Source: Geofilum sp964396555 (GTDB lineage: Bacteria; Bacteroidota; Bacteroidia; Bacteroidales; Marinilabiliaceae). From it: DNA of 20,869 nt. The translations under genes were made by a program, and so were the position numbers. The notes under the pieces were generated by a model. That model searched no databases. It was not told where the DNA came from and saw only the letters and a list, made by a program, of their open reading frames with translations. Below, in pieces: positions 14,279-20,869 of the stretch (position 1 is its first letter; every line of letters starts with the position of its first letter). The DNA is taken from positions 1-20,869 of the forward strand of contig CAYNFX010000028.1 of NCBI GenBank assembly GCA_964396555.1. Direction: 5' to 3'.

Positions 14279-15754
14279 ATGACTGATGATTTGATCAATT
14301 TTGATATTCCTGGCAATCATGCTTCCATTATTAAGGTAATAGGAGTAGGCGGAGGTGGGAGCAATGCTGTTAACTACATGTACAACCTGGGAATTAAGGA
14401 TGTAAACTTTGTGGTTTGCAATACTGATGCTCAGGCTCTTGCCAATAGTCCTGTGCCTTCCAGAGTTCAGCTTGGCTCATCTCTTACCGAGGGACGGGGT
14501 GCAGGAAATAAACCTGAAAGAGGAAGACAGGCGGCTATTGAAAGCATAAATGAATTAACCAGGGTGTTGGATGACGGGACCAAGATGGTTTTTATCACTG
14601 CCGGTATGGGTGGTGGTACAGGTACTGGTGCTGCTCCTGTAATTGCTAAGGTGGCCAAGGATATGGGCATTCTGACCGTAGGTATAGTTACCATCCCATT
14701 CAAATGGGAGGGGCATTTGCGCATCAATCAGGCCATCGAGGGGATATCTGAGATGGAAAAGCATGTTGATTCTCTCCTGGTTATCAATAATGAGCGTTTG
14801 CGCGAAATGTATGGTGACCTTAAGGTCAGCATAGCTTTTTCAAAGGCTGATAATGTATTGGCTACTGCAGCCAAGGGTATAGCAGAAATCATTACTGTGC
14901 ACGGTTACGTCAACGTTGACTTCGCTGATGTTGAAACAGTGATGAAGGACAGCGGAGTAGCCATAATGGGCTCTGGAACAGGTTCAGGGGAGCACCGCGC
15001 TATCGATGCAATACAGGCTGCTCTTGAGTCTCCGTTGCTCAACAATAACAATATTAAAGGCGCAGGTAATATACTTCTGAATGTCACTTCCGGTGTTGAT
15101 GAGATCACTATGGATGAGGTTGGCATTATTACTGACTACGTACAAGACATGGTAGGTCGATCTGCCTCTATCATCTGGGGTACTGGAATAGATGAAAGGC
15201 TCAAGGATGAGGTGGTGGTCACCATTATTGCCACCGGTTTTGCTTCGGGTAATATGGAAGAGAAAAAGCCAGAAATGCCACAAAAGAAGGTAATGCGTCT
15301 TGAGATAGATGATGAAGGCAACCTGCATAAGGCTTTCGATTTGATTGGAGAAACCTTTGACGAGGATGAAGAAGATGAAGAAGGACATACAAGGGTTGTT
15401 ACCTTTAATGATTTCGAAGAGGATAACAGGAGGAAGGTAGAACTTCTCTACGGTTCTGATGATGAAGAAGAGGACGATGATATGTATAATCTTCGAGATG
15501 AGCCTGAGGAAATCAGCCTCTTTGTACGTGGAAATGACGGGTCACGCATAAAGGTGGACCCGGAAGAACTGTATGATGAAGGACGACTTGAAGAAATAGA
15601 AAACGTACCTGCTTACAAGCGCAGAAATGTTAGCTTCACGCAAACCGCTAAGAGTACTGAAACAAAGGTGTCAAGGTTTTCTATTTCCAAGGATAGCAAG
15701 GGTAAACCAAAGATCGGTCCCAACAATCGTTTTTTGCACGATAACGTAGATTAG
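14279..15754 (+). CDS. ftsZ: Cell division protein FtsZ
   Basis: FtsZ is the tubulin-like GTPase that forms the division ring. The globular core covers about 1-322. It has the first glycine loop GVGGGGSNAVNYM (22-34), the tubulin signature GMGGGTGTGAAP (109-120) and the catalytic T7 loop VNVDFADVETVM (211-222). The remaining 165 or so residues make the 491-residue protein much longer than E. coli FtsZ (383). The linker is strongly acidic, with clusters at 361-368 and 394-401. NVPAYKRRN (442-450) resembles the conserved C-terminal peptide that binds FtsA. It is not terminal: about 40 residues follow, ending FLHDNVD, an ending I associate with Bacteroidota FtsZ. It is the last gene of the cluster, closed by a strong terminator. 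Confidence 0.97.
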   Translation: MTDDLINFDIPGNHASIIKVIGVGGGGSNAVNYMYNLGIKDVNFVVCNTDAQALANSPVPSRVQLGSSLTEGRGAGNKPERGRQAAIESINELTRVLDDGTKMVFITAGMGGGTGTGAAPVIAKVAKDMGILTVGIVTIPFKWEGHLRINQAIEGISEMEKHVDSLLVINNERLREMYGDLKVSIAFSKADNVLATAAKGIAEIITVHGYVNVDFADVETVMKDSGVAIMGSGTGSGEHRAIDAIQAALESPLLNNNNIKGAGNILLNVTSGVDEITMDEVGIITDYVQDMVGRSASIIWGTGIDERLKDEVVVTIIATGFASGNMEEKKPEMPQKKVMRLEIDDEGNLHKAFDLIGETFDEDEEDEEGHTRVVTFNDFEEDNRRKVELLYGSDDEEEDDDMYNLRDEPEEISLFVRGNDGSRIKVDPEELYDEGRLEEIENVPAYKRRNVSFTQTAKSTETKVSRFSISKDSKGKPKIGPNNRFLHDNVD

Positions 15755-15773
15755 TACTTTCTCTTTGCTAGAC

Positions 15774-15815
15774 AAAAAAAAGATGCTGAGCCCCGAGGCT
15801 CAGCATCTTTTTTTT
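15774..15815. terminator. Bidirectional intrinsic terminator between ftsZ and the ppiD-like gene
   Basis: Eight A residues (15774-15781), an 11-base-pair perfect GC-rich stem (GATGCTGAGCC at 15782-15792 with its complement at 15797-15807), a CCGA loop, and eight T residues (15808-15815) form one continuous 42-base palindrome apart from the loop. Read on either strand it gives a hairpin followed by a U-tract. It therefore should stop both the dcw transcript and the converging ppiD-like transcript. Confidence 0.95.
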
Positions 15816-15848
15816 ATGGCGTTTTACTGATTTCTTTTTGTTCGACTA

Positions 15849-17942
15849 TTAATAGAACGTTGCCCTCCTGTCCTTAATAACAGCATCATTACGCAAAGTT
15901 CTTATTAATTGATAGTCAACCCTCATAAGAGTGTTCTGAGCGAATTCAGTATCCAGAAGGTCTTCTGAAACTTCTTGATTCTCAACATTATTAACAATCA
16001 GTACATAAACACCGTTGTTTCCCTTAACAGGTTTTGAAACCTGTCCGGCAGGAGTGTTTACAGCGGCTGATACAAGAGCTGGTTCTACACCTGCACCTGG
16101 GATCTGAACGTCTGAGAAGCTAAGACCATTTACACTTTCAACTTGTGTATCGTATTCGGCAGCAATTGTTGCAAGGTCAGCACCTGAAGCCAGCTTGGAT
16201 TCAAGTTGAGCAGAAAGCAAATCAGCTTTCTTTTGTTGTTTCAGATAGTTGGTTATTTGCGGGCTAACTTCGCTTACAGAAGCATAACCTTCTTCTGCAG
16301 AACTAACCAGGTTAGCGATCACAAATTGATCATCGAATTCGAATACAGGAGACAGTGAGCCTACCTTTGATTCAAATGACCATCTTACAAGTTCCCTTGC
16401 TGAAGTAAAGGTGCCTATATTGTTGTCATTTTCCCTGATAGAACGTCCAAAACGTTTTACAAGTTTGCCTTCCTCAATGGCCTGGTTAAACTTCTCAACA
16501 GTATTGTTGTCTGCAGCAAACCTTGCAGCATATCGGTATACATCCTGATATGTTTCGGAGCTATACTGAATTTCACGTACAAGGGTTGCCAGGTTATACT
16601 TTGTTGTAGCAGGACCCTGTTGTTGAATATTGATGATATGTATGCCATACTGGGTTTGGGTCATTACTATATCACCGGTCTTTCCAAAGAATACGGCATC
16701 ATTGAATTCAGGTACCATCATACCTTCAGTAAACCATCCAAGATCACCACCGTTTATAGCACTACCCGGATCCTTAGAATATCTGCGAGCAAGGTCAGCA
16801 AAGTCAGCACCTTTTTTGATAAGTCCCATTAAACTGTCAGCAAGTGCATTGGAAGCTTCCAGTGAGGCTTCTTGAATCAGTATGTGACTAGCTCTTGCAG
16901 AGTCGGGTATACTGCTGATTGAAACCAGGCGGCTTGCCTTGTAGGCGTTGTCTTCAAAATAGGGTCCAAATACATCACCTACTTTTGCAGAGCTGATAAA
17001 ATCCTGAACCTGAGTGCTGAACTCTGCAAGGCGTTGGTTACGACCAAGGTACTGAATATCTGAATTGAGATTGACAAACTGTGCTGCATCAACCTCGGGT
17101 GATGAGAAGTCTACCAAAAGCTTGTTTATCCATTCCATAGCAGCTTCTCTGTCAGCTGCAGTAGGTTCGATAGCAAAAGTAATGTACTCAATGTCACGTG
17201 TTGCTTCACGCTTGAAGTACTTTTTGTTCTTATTGTAATAGTCCTTTATTTCCTTGTCAGAGACAGTTACAAGTGAATCGGCAACAGTAGATAGGCGTAC
17301 TCCAATGAAGTCAAAATCAACGCTCTTGTTCCTTGAAACAATTTCCTGGTTCTTGAGGGCTGTTGGCATATACATACCCTTCTTGAGAAGGTTGCCATAT
17401 TTGATAAAGAGCTTCTCATTAAGCAATTGCTCCTCCATTACCATCCAGTAGAAATATGCTGTCGGATCTACATTCTTGTTTTGCAGGAAGCTCATAACCC
17501 TTTGTGGATCGAATATCCCTGTGTTAACGTCAGCAAACAGCGGGTGTTGATATATTGCAGGGTGTATGTTACGTCCGGTAACCATATCAATAAGCTCATC
17601 GGAAGTTACAGCTATACCTAGTTGTTCATAACGTTCTTCAAGAATAGCCTGATTGATGTACATTTCCTTGATCTGTTCCCTGAGACTGTAGGTTTCCTCT
17701 TCGGTAAGACTTGTTGCACCGGTGTTGAGTTTATTGAACTCTTCCATCTCGGAAATCTTATTCTGGTATTCTTCTATACCGATAGACTTGCCGTTAATGT
17801 TGAGAACTTCTGTCTGATTTCCTGAGAATATTGAAGGACCTGAACTCATAAGGTCCGTCATAATAAAGGCAGCCAGGGCCAGTCCTATAAAGATCGCTAC
17901 AAATGCTCCTCCTTTGTTGCGAATTTTCTCTAAAGTTGCCAT
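15849..17942 (-). CDS. ppiD: Membrane-anchored periplasmic peptidyl-prolyl isomerase, PpiD/SurA-like
   Basis: This is a parvulin-type chaperone/isomerase expected to act on exported proteins at the periplasmic face of the inner membrane. The 697 residues start with a short basic segment and a single transmembrane anchor (about 13-30, AFVAIFIGLALAAFIM). A SurA/PpiD-like N-terminal helical domain follows (about 40-245). The parvulin domain spans about 347-440, with RASHILIQ (350-357), FADLARRYSKDPGSA (381-395), GGDLGWF (398-404) and YGIHIINI (432-439). A long C-terminal region (about 450-697) includes a second helical chaperone-like part. This order matches PpiD rather than the soluble SurA. 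It is last of the leftward genes, 108 bases after the CorC-like gene, and shares the terminator with ftsZ. Confidence 0.88.
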   Translation of the reverse strand: MATLEKIRNKGGAFVAIFIGLALAAFIMTDLMSSGPSIFSGNQTEVLNINGKSIGIEEYQNKISEMEEFNKLNTGATSLTEEETYSLREQIKEMYINQAILEERYEQLGIAVTSDELIDMVTGRNIHPAIYQHPLFADVNTGIFDPQRVMSFLQNKNVDPTAYFYWMVMEEQLLNEKLFIKYGNLLKKGMYMPTALKNQEIVSRNKSVDFDFIGVRLSTVADSLVTVSDKEIKDYYNKNKKYFKREATRDIEYITFAIEPTAADREAAMEWINKLLVDFSSPEVDAAQFVNLNSDIQYLGRNQRLAEFSTQVQDFISSAKVGDVFGPYFEDNAYKASRLVSISSIPDSARASHILIQEASLEASNALADSLMGLIKKGADFADLARRYSKDPGSAINGGDLGWFTEGMMVPEFNDAVFFGKTGDIVMTQTQYGIHIINIQQQGPATTKYNLATLVREIQYSSETYQDVYRYAARFAADNNTVEKFNQAIEEGKLVKRFGRSIRENDNNIGTFTSARELVRWSFESKVGSLSPVFEFDDQFVIANLVSSAEEGYASVSEVSPQITNYLKQQKKADLLSAQLESKLASGADLATIAAEYDTQVESVNGLSFSDVQIPGAGVEPALVSAAVNTPAGQVSKPVKGNNGVYVLIVNNVENQEVSEDLLDTEFAQNTLMRVDYQLIRTLRNDAVIKDRRATFY

Positions 17943-18050
17943 TAGAAATAAATATTAGATTTTAGCTTTTCAAAACGGCTACGAATATACGAAAAAATGA
18001 ATAAGTACATTCTAAAACCGTAATCTGTTTCTTTATGTTATTGGGCAATA

Positions 18051-19307
18051 TTATGAGTGTAGTATGGTAATCTGTACCAGGTCAATTCTAGACTTGGATG
18101 CCTCAAGTATTTTTATAGAGATGTTTTCAATAACAATTTCTTCACCAACTCCAGGTATTGCTTCGCTATGAGAAAGGATAAGACCGGCAATGGTCTCATA
18201 GTCGTCTGAAACCGGAAGGTTCAGACCGTACTTCTCATTTAGATAGTCGATCTCGGCACGGGCCGAGAACTTGTAAATATCATCGGATATTTTCACCTCG
18301 GTTAGGTCAGAGAAGTCGTGTTCGTCGTTAATCTCACCAAAGATTTCCTCAAGGATATCTTCCAGGGTAACGATTCCTGAGGTACCTCCAAACTCATCTA
18401 CGACTAGTGCTATGCTCTTATGTTCCTTGGTGAAAATCTCAAGCAGTTTGTTGGCCGTCATTGATTCCGGCACCACCGAGACTGGAGTGATTACACTTTG
18501 TACGCTGGCAGGGTTGTTGAAAAGAGCAGATAGGTGGACGTACCCAACTATATTGTCAATTGTATCCTTATAAACGAGGATCTTTGAGAAACCTGTTTCT
18601 ATAAACATGTTTCTCAAAGTTTCAATATCGTCACTAATCTCTACAGCTTCGAGGTCGGTACGTGGTACGTAACATTCCCTGATTTTTATACTTGAGAAAT
18701 CAAGGGCATTTCTAAAGAATTTAACCTCTTCGGGTTCCGGTTCAGGTTTTTCTTCGCTTCCTGAAGAGTCTATCAGGAGGTGATCTATACTAATTCTTTC
18801 AGGGACAGGTACTGCTCTGCTATTGCTATTCTTTCTGATCTTGCGGTACAAGTAATTAGTAATTCCTGAAAGTGGTTTTGCAACCGGATAAAGTACTGCA
18901 TATATACCAAGAAGGGGTACGGATATAATGTTTAGTGAACGAGAAGGGTTAAGTCTGAAAATAAGTTTAGGAAGCACCCTTGAAAATAACATTATTACAA
19001 AGGTGGCTATCAATACTTGTATTATTGCAACAATTAGTATGGATCCGCTTATGTTCGTCAGTTCCGAACCAGTATAAAATGCTATGCTTATCGAAAAGGT
19101 CGAAAGGGCAATCACATTGCCTACAAAGACAGTAGTAACAAAGAGATGACGGTTGTTGAAAAAGATGTCGGTTACCTTGCTGTAGGAGGGATACTTCTGT
19201 CTGTTTAGTTCTATCATCAGCTTGTTGGATGCTAGTAAAGCCATCTCACTCCCTGAAAGGATTGAACTGATAAGAAGCGCTACAAGCATTACGGCAATAT
19301 GACTCAT
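18051..19307 (-). CDS. CNNM/CBS/CorC-type membrane protein ('hemolysin family', GldE-like)
   Basis: The 418 residues have the three-part CorC/CNNM layout. The CNNM (DUF21) transmembrane domain covers about 1-150, with LSGSEMALLAS at 17-27. A proline/glutamate-rich linker lies at about 183-195. The CBS pair is at about 208-330, including VVDEFGGTSGIVTLEDILEEIFGEI (302-326 region). The CorC_HlyC domain runs from about 338 to the end. Family members bind or export Mg2+, and a Bacteroidota relative is GldE. The usual GE-x-x-PK motif of the membrane domain reads SRVLPK (109-114), with Arg in place of the Glu reported as a Mg2+ ligand, and GNVIAL (63-68) lacks the second Asn of GNxxVN. Ion transport is therefore doubtful. 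It follows lptC after 84 bases. Confidence 0.88.
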   Translation of the reverse strand: MSHIAVMLVALLISSILSGSEMALLASNKLMIELNRQKYPSYSKVTDIFFNNRHLFVTTVFVGNVIALSTFSISIAFYTGSELTNISGSILIVAIIQVLIATFVIMLFSRVLPKLIFRLNPSRSLNIISVPLLGIYAVLYPVAKPLSGITNYLYRKIRKNSNSRAVPVPERISIDHLLIDSSGSEEKPEPEPEEVKFFRNALDFSSIKIRECYVPRTDLEAVEISDDIETLRNMFIETGFSKILVYKDTIDNIVGYVHLSALFNNPASVQSVITPVSVVPESMTANKLLEIFTKEHKSIALVVDEFGGTSGIVTLEDILEEIFGEINDEHDFSDLTEVKISDDIYKFSARAEIDYLNEKYGLNLPVSDDYETIAGLILSHSEAIPGVGEEIVIENISIKILEASKSRIDLVQITILHS

Positions 19308-19391
19308 AAATCCGGATTATTATCAGGCTAAATATACAGATTTTTCGATGTCCATGGATGTAACGTCACTTGGAGTATAAGAAGATTAGTG

Positions 19392-20009
19392 TTACTTACC
19401 TGAAGAACCGCCAGATTCAAGGGCGTCTTCGTCGATGTGTAGTATTCCGCTGATGTTGAGTATCTTGTAGTTTTCCAGCCTGTCGTCAGACTCAAATCCG
19501 CGTCCCGTGATGATCTCATCATCTGTGCTGATCTTGATAAACTGATCTGAATATACCTTTTTGTTTTTGGTGTCCCAAAACATGAGTTCGGTATTTATTA
19601 CATCACCACTTGTGTTGACTGCTTCAACATCACTACGTAGTTCCCAGAGCTCTTCATTCTGGTGGTAAATAGCATAGTTGCATCTTACCTGAGCCTCTAC
19701 ATCCTCAAAGGCATTGTAAACATATAGATGCAGGCCATTTGGGAAATCTACTATAGGCTCACTGCGCTGATCATATTGAGCCATCTCAGGAGTGATGAAC
19801 CGATACTTGACACGACCTGAGTCGCTCACTATTGAGGTAAGATCCTTAAGGATCAAACTGGGAAGTTCCTCATTATTGGTAAGTTCCTTGATTTCCTCAG
19901 CCTTATTGGGTTTACATGAAAAAAAAGCAGCGGCAAGCAGTATGGAAATACTGCCTGCCGTTGTTTTAAAAAGCCTTCTGATTATGTTTTTTTGTTTCAA
20001 ACGAAACAC
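19392..20009 (-). CDS. lptC: LPS export protein LptC-like lipoprotein
   Basis: LptC passes lipopolysaccharide from the inner membrane LptB2FG transporter to the periplasmic LptA bridge. The 205-residue product has a basic N-terminus, a hydrophobic stretch (about 16-30) and a lipobox-like end AAFFSC with Cys32. It may therefore be a lipoprotein rather than a bitopic protein as in E. coli; the FFS before the Cys is a loose lipobox. The mature part is beta-strand rich, with alternating patterns such as RVKYRFITPEMAQYD, FPNGLHLYVYN and an ITGRGFESDDRLENYKI segment. The last is typical of LptC, where a G-x-G-F motif precedes the last strands. It starts 8 bases after the TPR gene, so the two are co-transcribed. 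Confidence 0.87.
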   Translation of the reverse strand: MFRLKQKNIIRRLFKTTAGSISILLAAAFFSCKPNKAEEIKELTNNEELPSLILKDLTSIVSDSGRVKYRFITPEMAQYDQRSEPIVDFPNGLHLYVYNAFEDVEAQVRCNYAIYHQNEELWELRSDVEAVNTSGDVINTELMFWDTKNKKVYSDQFIKISTDDEIITGRGFESDDRLENYKILNISGILHIDEDALESGGSSGK

Positions 20010-20017
20010 CGTATTAT

Positions 20018-20869
20018 CTATTTTCTAGCTCTGACAGTTGTTCTTTCGTTAATCCATCCTCCTACTTCATAGGTCTGCCCTTCTTGAAGATTTTCGAAAA
20101 ACACTTCGTTAATTGGAGGGAAGTGAGCAGAGTAAACCTTGATATATTCATTAGCCGCTTCAGAAACACTTGGGTCAACAGATCTGGCTTTCATGAATTT
20201 GTCCACAGCTGCCCAGTAAGCAGCTTTCTTTTCAATTTCTGTGCTGCCTATAGAGTTGGCTGATAATGCGTAGGCCTGACCAATAAGGAGATAAGGCATA
20301 CCCCAGTCAGGACGAGCTTCAATAGCCCTTAGAGCAAAGCTTCTGGCTTGTACGAATCTTTCCTGAGACAGGTGAATAATACCGATCTGATACAGGTAAT
20401 CAGCCTTTTGAATATTGTCATCAGATAATTCTACTGCTTCATTGAAGAATTTCAGAGCCTTGGTAAGATCATCAGCTTTCAGGTACATTCTTGCAAGACC
20501 GAAAGCAGAAGAGCTTGAAGGTTCGATATTGTGCTGATACTCAGAAACTTTATAGAGAAGGTTGTCATCGCATGAAGCTCTAACAAGCATTTGGCTTACA
20601 CGCTTTAACCATCCAAGGTCAAACTTATTGTCTTCAAGTTGTGGTTGGTAAATCTTTACGATAACATCACAGGTAGCAACACCGCTTTTCGCGAACAGAC
20701 CTTCAACGCCACCCTTAACTTGTTCATATATTTCCAATTGAGCAGCTGTTTTCGCCTTGTCCTTTAGGTTAACATCAAGATACTCACTCACCGTTGAGTA
20801 GATATCAATTATATTTTCAGCGTTGATCTTACCCATCTCATACATATTGACAGCAGTGCTCATGTATGT
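20018..20869 (-). CDS. Tetratricopeptide repeat protein, 5' end outside the window
   Basis: The frame stays open to the right edge (two codons, Thr-Tyr, precede the first visible Met), so the true start probably lies beyond. About 283 residues are visible, representing the C-terminal part. TPR-like helical pairs are seen in the AFGLARMYLKADDLTKALKF stretch and its AVELS end, then in ADYLYQIGIIHLSQERFVQA with IEARP, and in YLLIGQAYALSAN followed by AVDKFMKARSVDPS. The C-terminus (NLQEGQTYEVGGWINERTTV) is a conserved short tail that I associate with TPR proteins beside lptC in Bacteroidales. The partner is unknown. Its tight spacing to lptC suggests an envelope-related scaffold, but this is inference from context only. 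Confidence 0.8.
   Translation of the reverse strand, partial: TYMSTAVNMYEMGKINAENIIDIYSTVSEYLDVNLKDKAKTAAQLEIYEQVKGGVEGLFAKSGVATCDVIVKIYQPQLEDNKFDLGWLKRVSQMLVRASCDDNLLYKVSEYQHNIEPSSSSAFGLARMYLKADDLTKALKFFNEAVELSDDNIQKADYLYQIGIIHLSQERFVQARSFALRAIEARPDWGMPYLLIGQAYALSANSIGSTEIEKKAAYWAAVDKFMKARSVDPSVSEAANEYIKVYSAHFPPINEVFFENLQEGQTYEVGGWINERTTVRARK

Noticed and set aside
15360..15500. Repeated GATGAAGAAGATGAAG-like runs in ftsZ as a possible DNA repeat
   Set aside because: They are explained by codons for the acidic Asp/Glu linker and have no regular unit length.
17943..18050. AT-rich gap before the ppiD-like gene as a defined promoter
   Set aside because: A promoter is likely here, but no TTG plus TAnnTTTG pair with acceptable spacing could be found on the - strand, so no site is called.
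19308..19391. TCCATGGA palindrome in the gap between lptC and the CorC-like gene
   Set aside because: An 8-base palindrome is expected by chance at this scale, and no flanking dyad or T-tract supports a function.
1..20869. A hidden defence, mobile or biosynthetic system
   Set aside because: Every substantial frame on the coding strands belongs to a known conserved family, and I saw no transposase, integrase, repeat array, toxin-antitoxin pair or anomalous composition.

Overview
The window carries an almost complete division and cell wall (dcw) cluster of a Bacteroidota bacterium on the + strand (90-15754). It meets head-on a second envelope gene group on the - strand (15849 to the right edge). 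The Bacteroidota assignment, most likely order Bacteroidales, is inferred from several traits. FtsZ is long, with an acidic linker and an extra tail. MraY has a periplasmic-side insertion. FtsI ends in a PASTA domain. murF, murB and ddl are missing from the cluster. The TPR - LptC - CorC-like - PpiD-like gene order is one I associate with Bacteroidales. GC content looks moderate by eye and is even across the window. I see no insertion sequence, phage gene, tRNA, rRNA, CRISPR array or sign of recent transfer.

Left part (1-15754): the order is mraZ, a possible 38-codon ORF, rsmH, ftsL, ftsI, murE, mraY, murD, ftsW, murG, murC, ftsQ, ftsA, ftsZ. All genes are co-directional and tightly packed; some overlap or abut, and the largest gaps are about 90-120 bases (before rsmH, murG and ftsQ). 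The region before mraZ holds three TGGGA-like boxes spaced exactly 10 bases apart, the pattern expected of a MraZ operator, so the cluster is probably autoregulated. MurC, MurD and MurE build UDP-MurNAc-tripeptide in the cytoplasm (MurF must be encoded elsewhere). MraY and MurG make lipid I and lipid II. FtsW and FtsI polymerise and crosslink septal peptidoglycan. FtsL and FtsQ belong to the divisome bridge. FtsA tethers the FtsZ ring to the membrane. RsmH methylates 16S rRNA. Small hairpins lie just before ftsQ and ftsZ.

Junction (15755-15848): a symmetric A-tract/hairpin/T-tract is a strong bidirectional terminator serving both converging units.

Right part (- strand, read right to left): a TPR protein cut by the window edge, an LptC-like lipoprotein, a CNNM/CBS/CorC-family membrane protein, and a membrane-anchored PpiD/SurA-like peptidyl-prolyl isomerase. 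These probably act in LPS transport, ion or envelope homeostasis, and folding of exported proteins.

Overall this is conserved core-genome territory and I find no new multi-gene system. The points most worth a second look are the MraZ boxes, the small ORF between mraZ and rsmH, the altered ion-site motif in the CorC-like protein, the FtsZ tail, and the paired intergenic hairpins.
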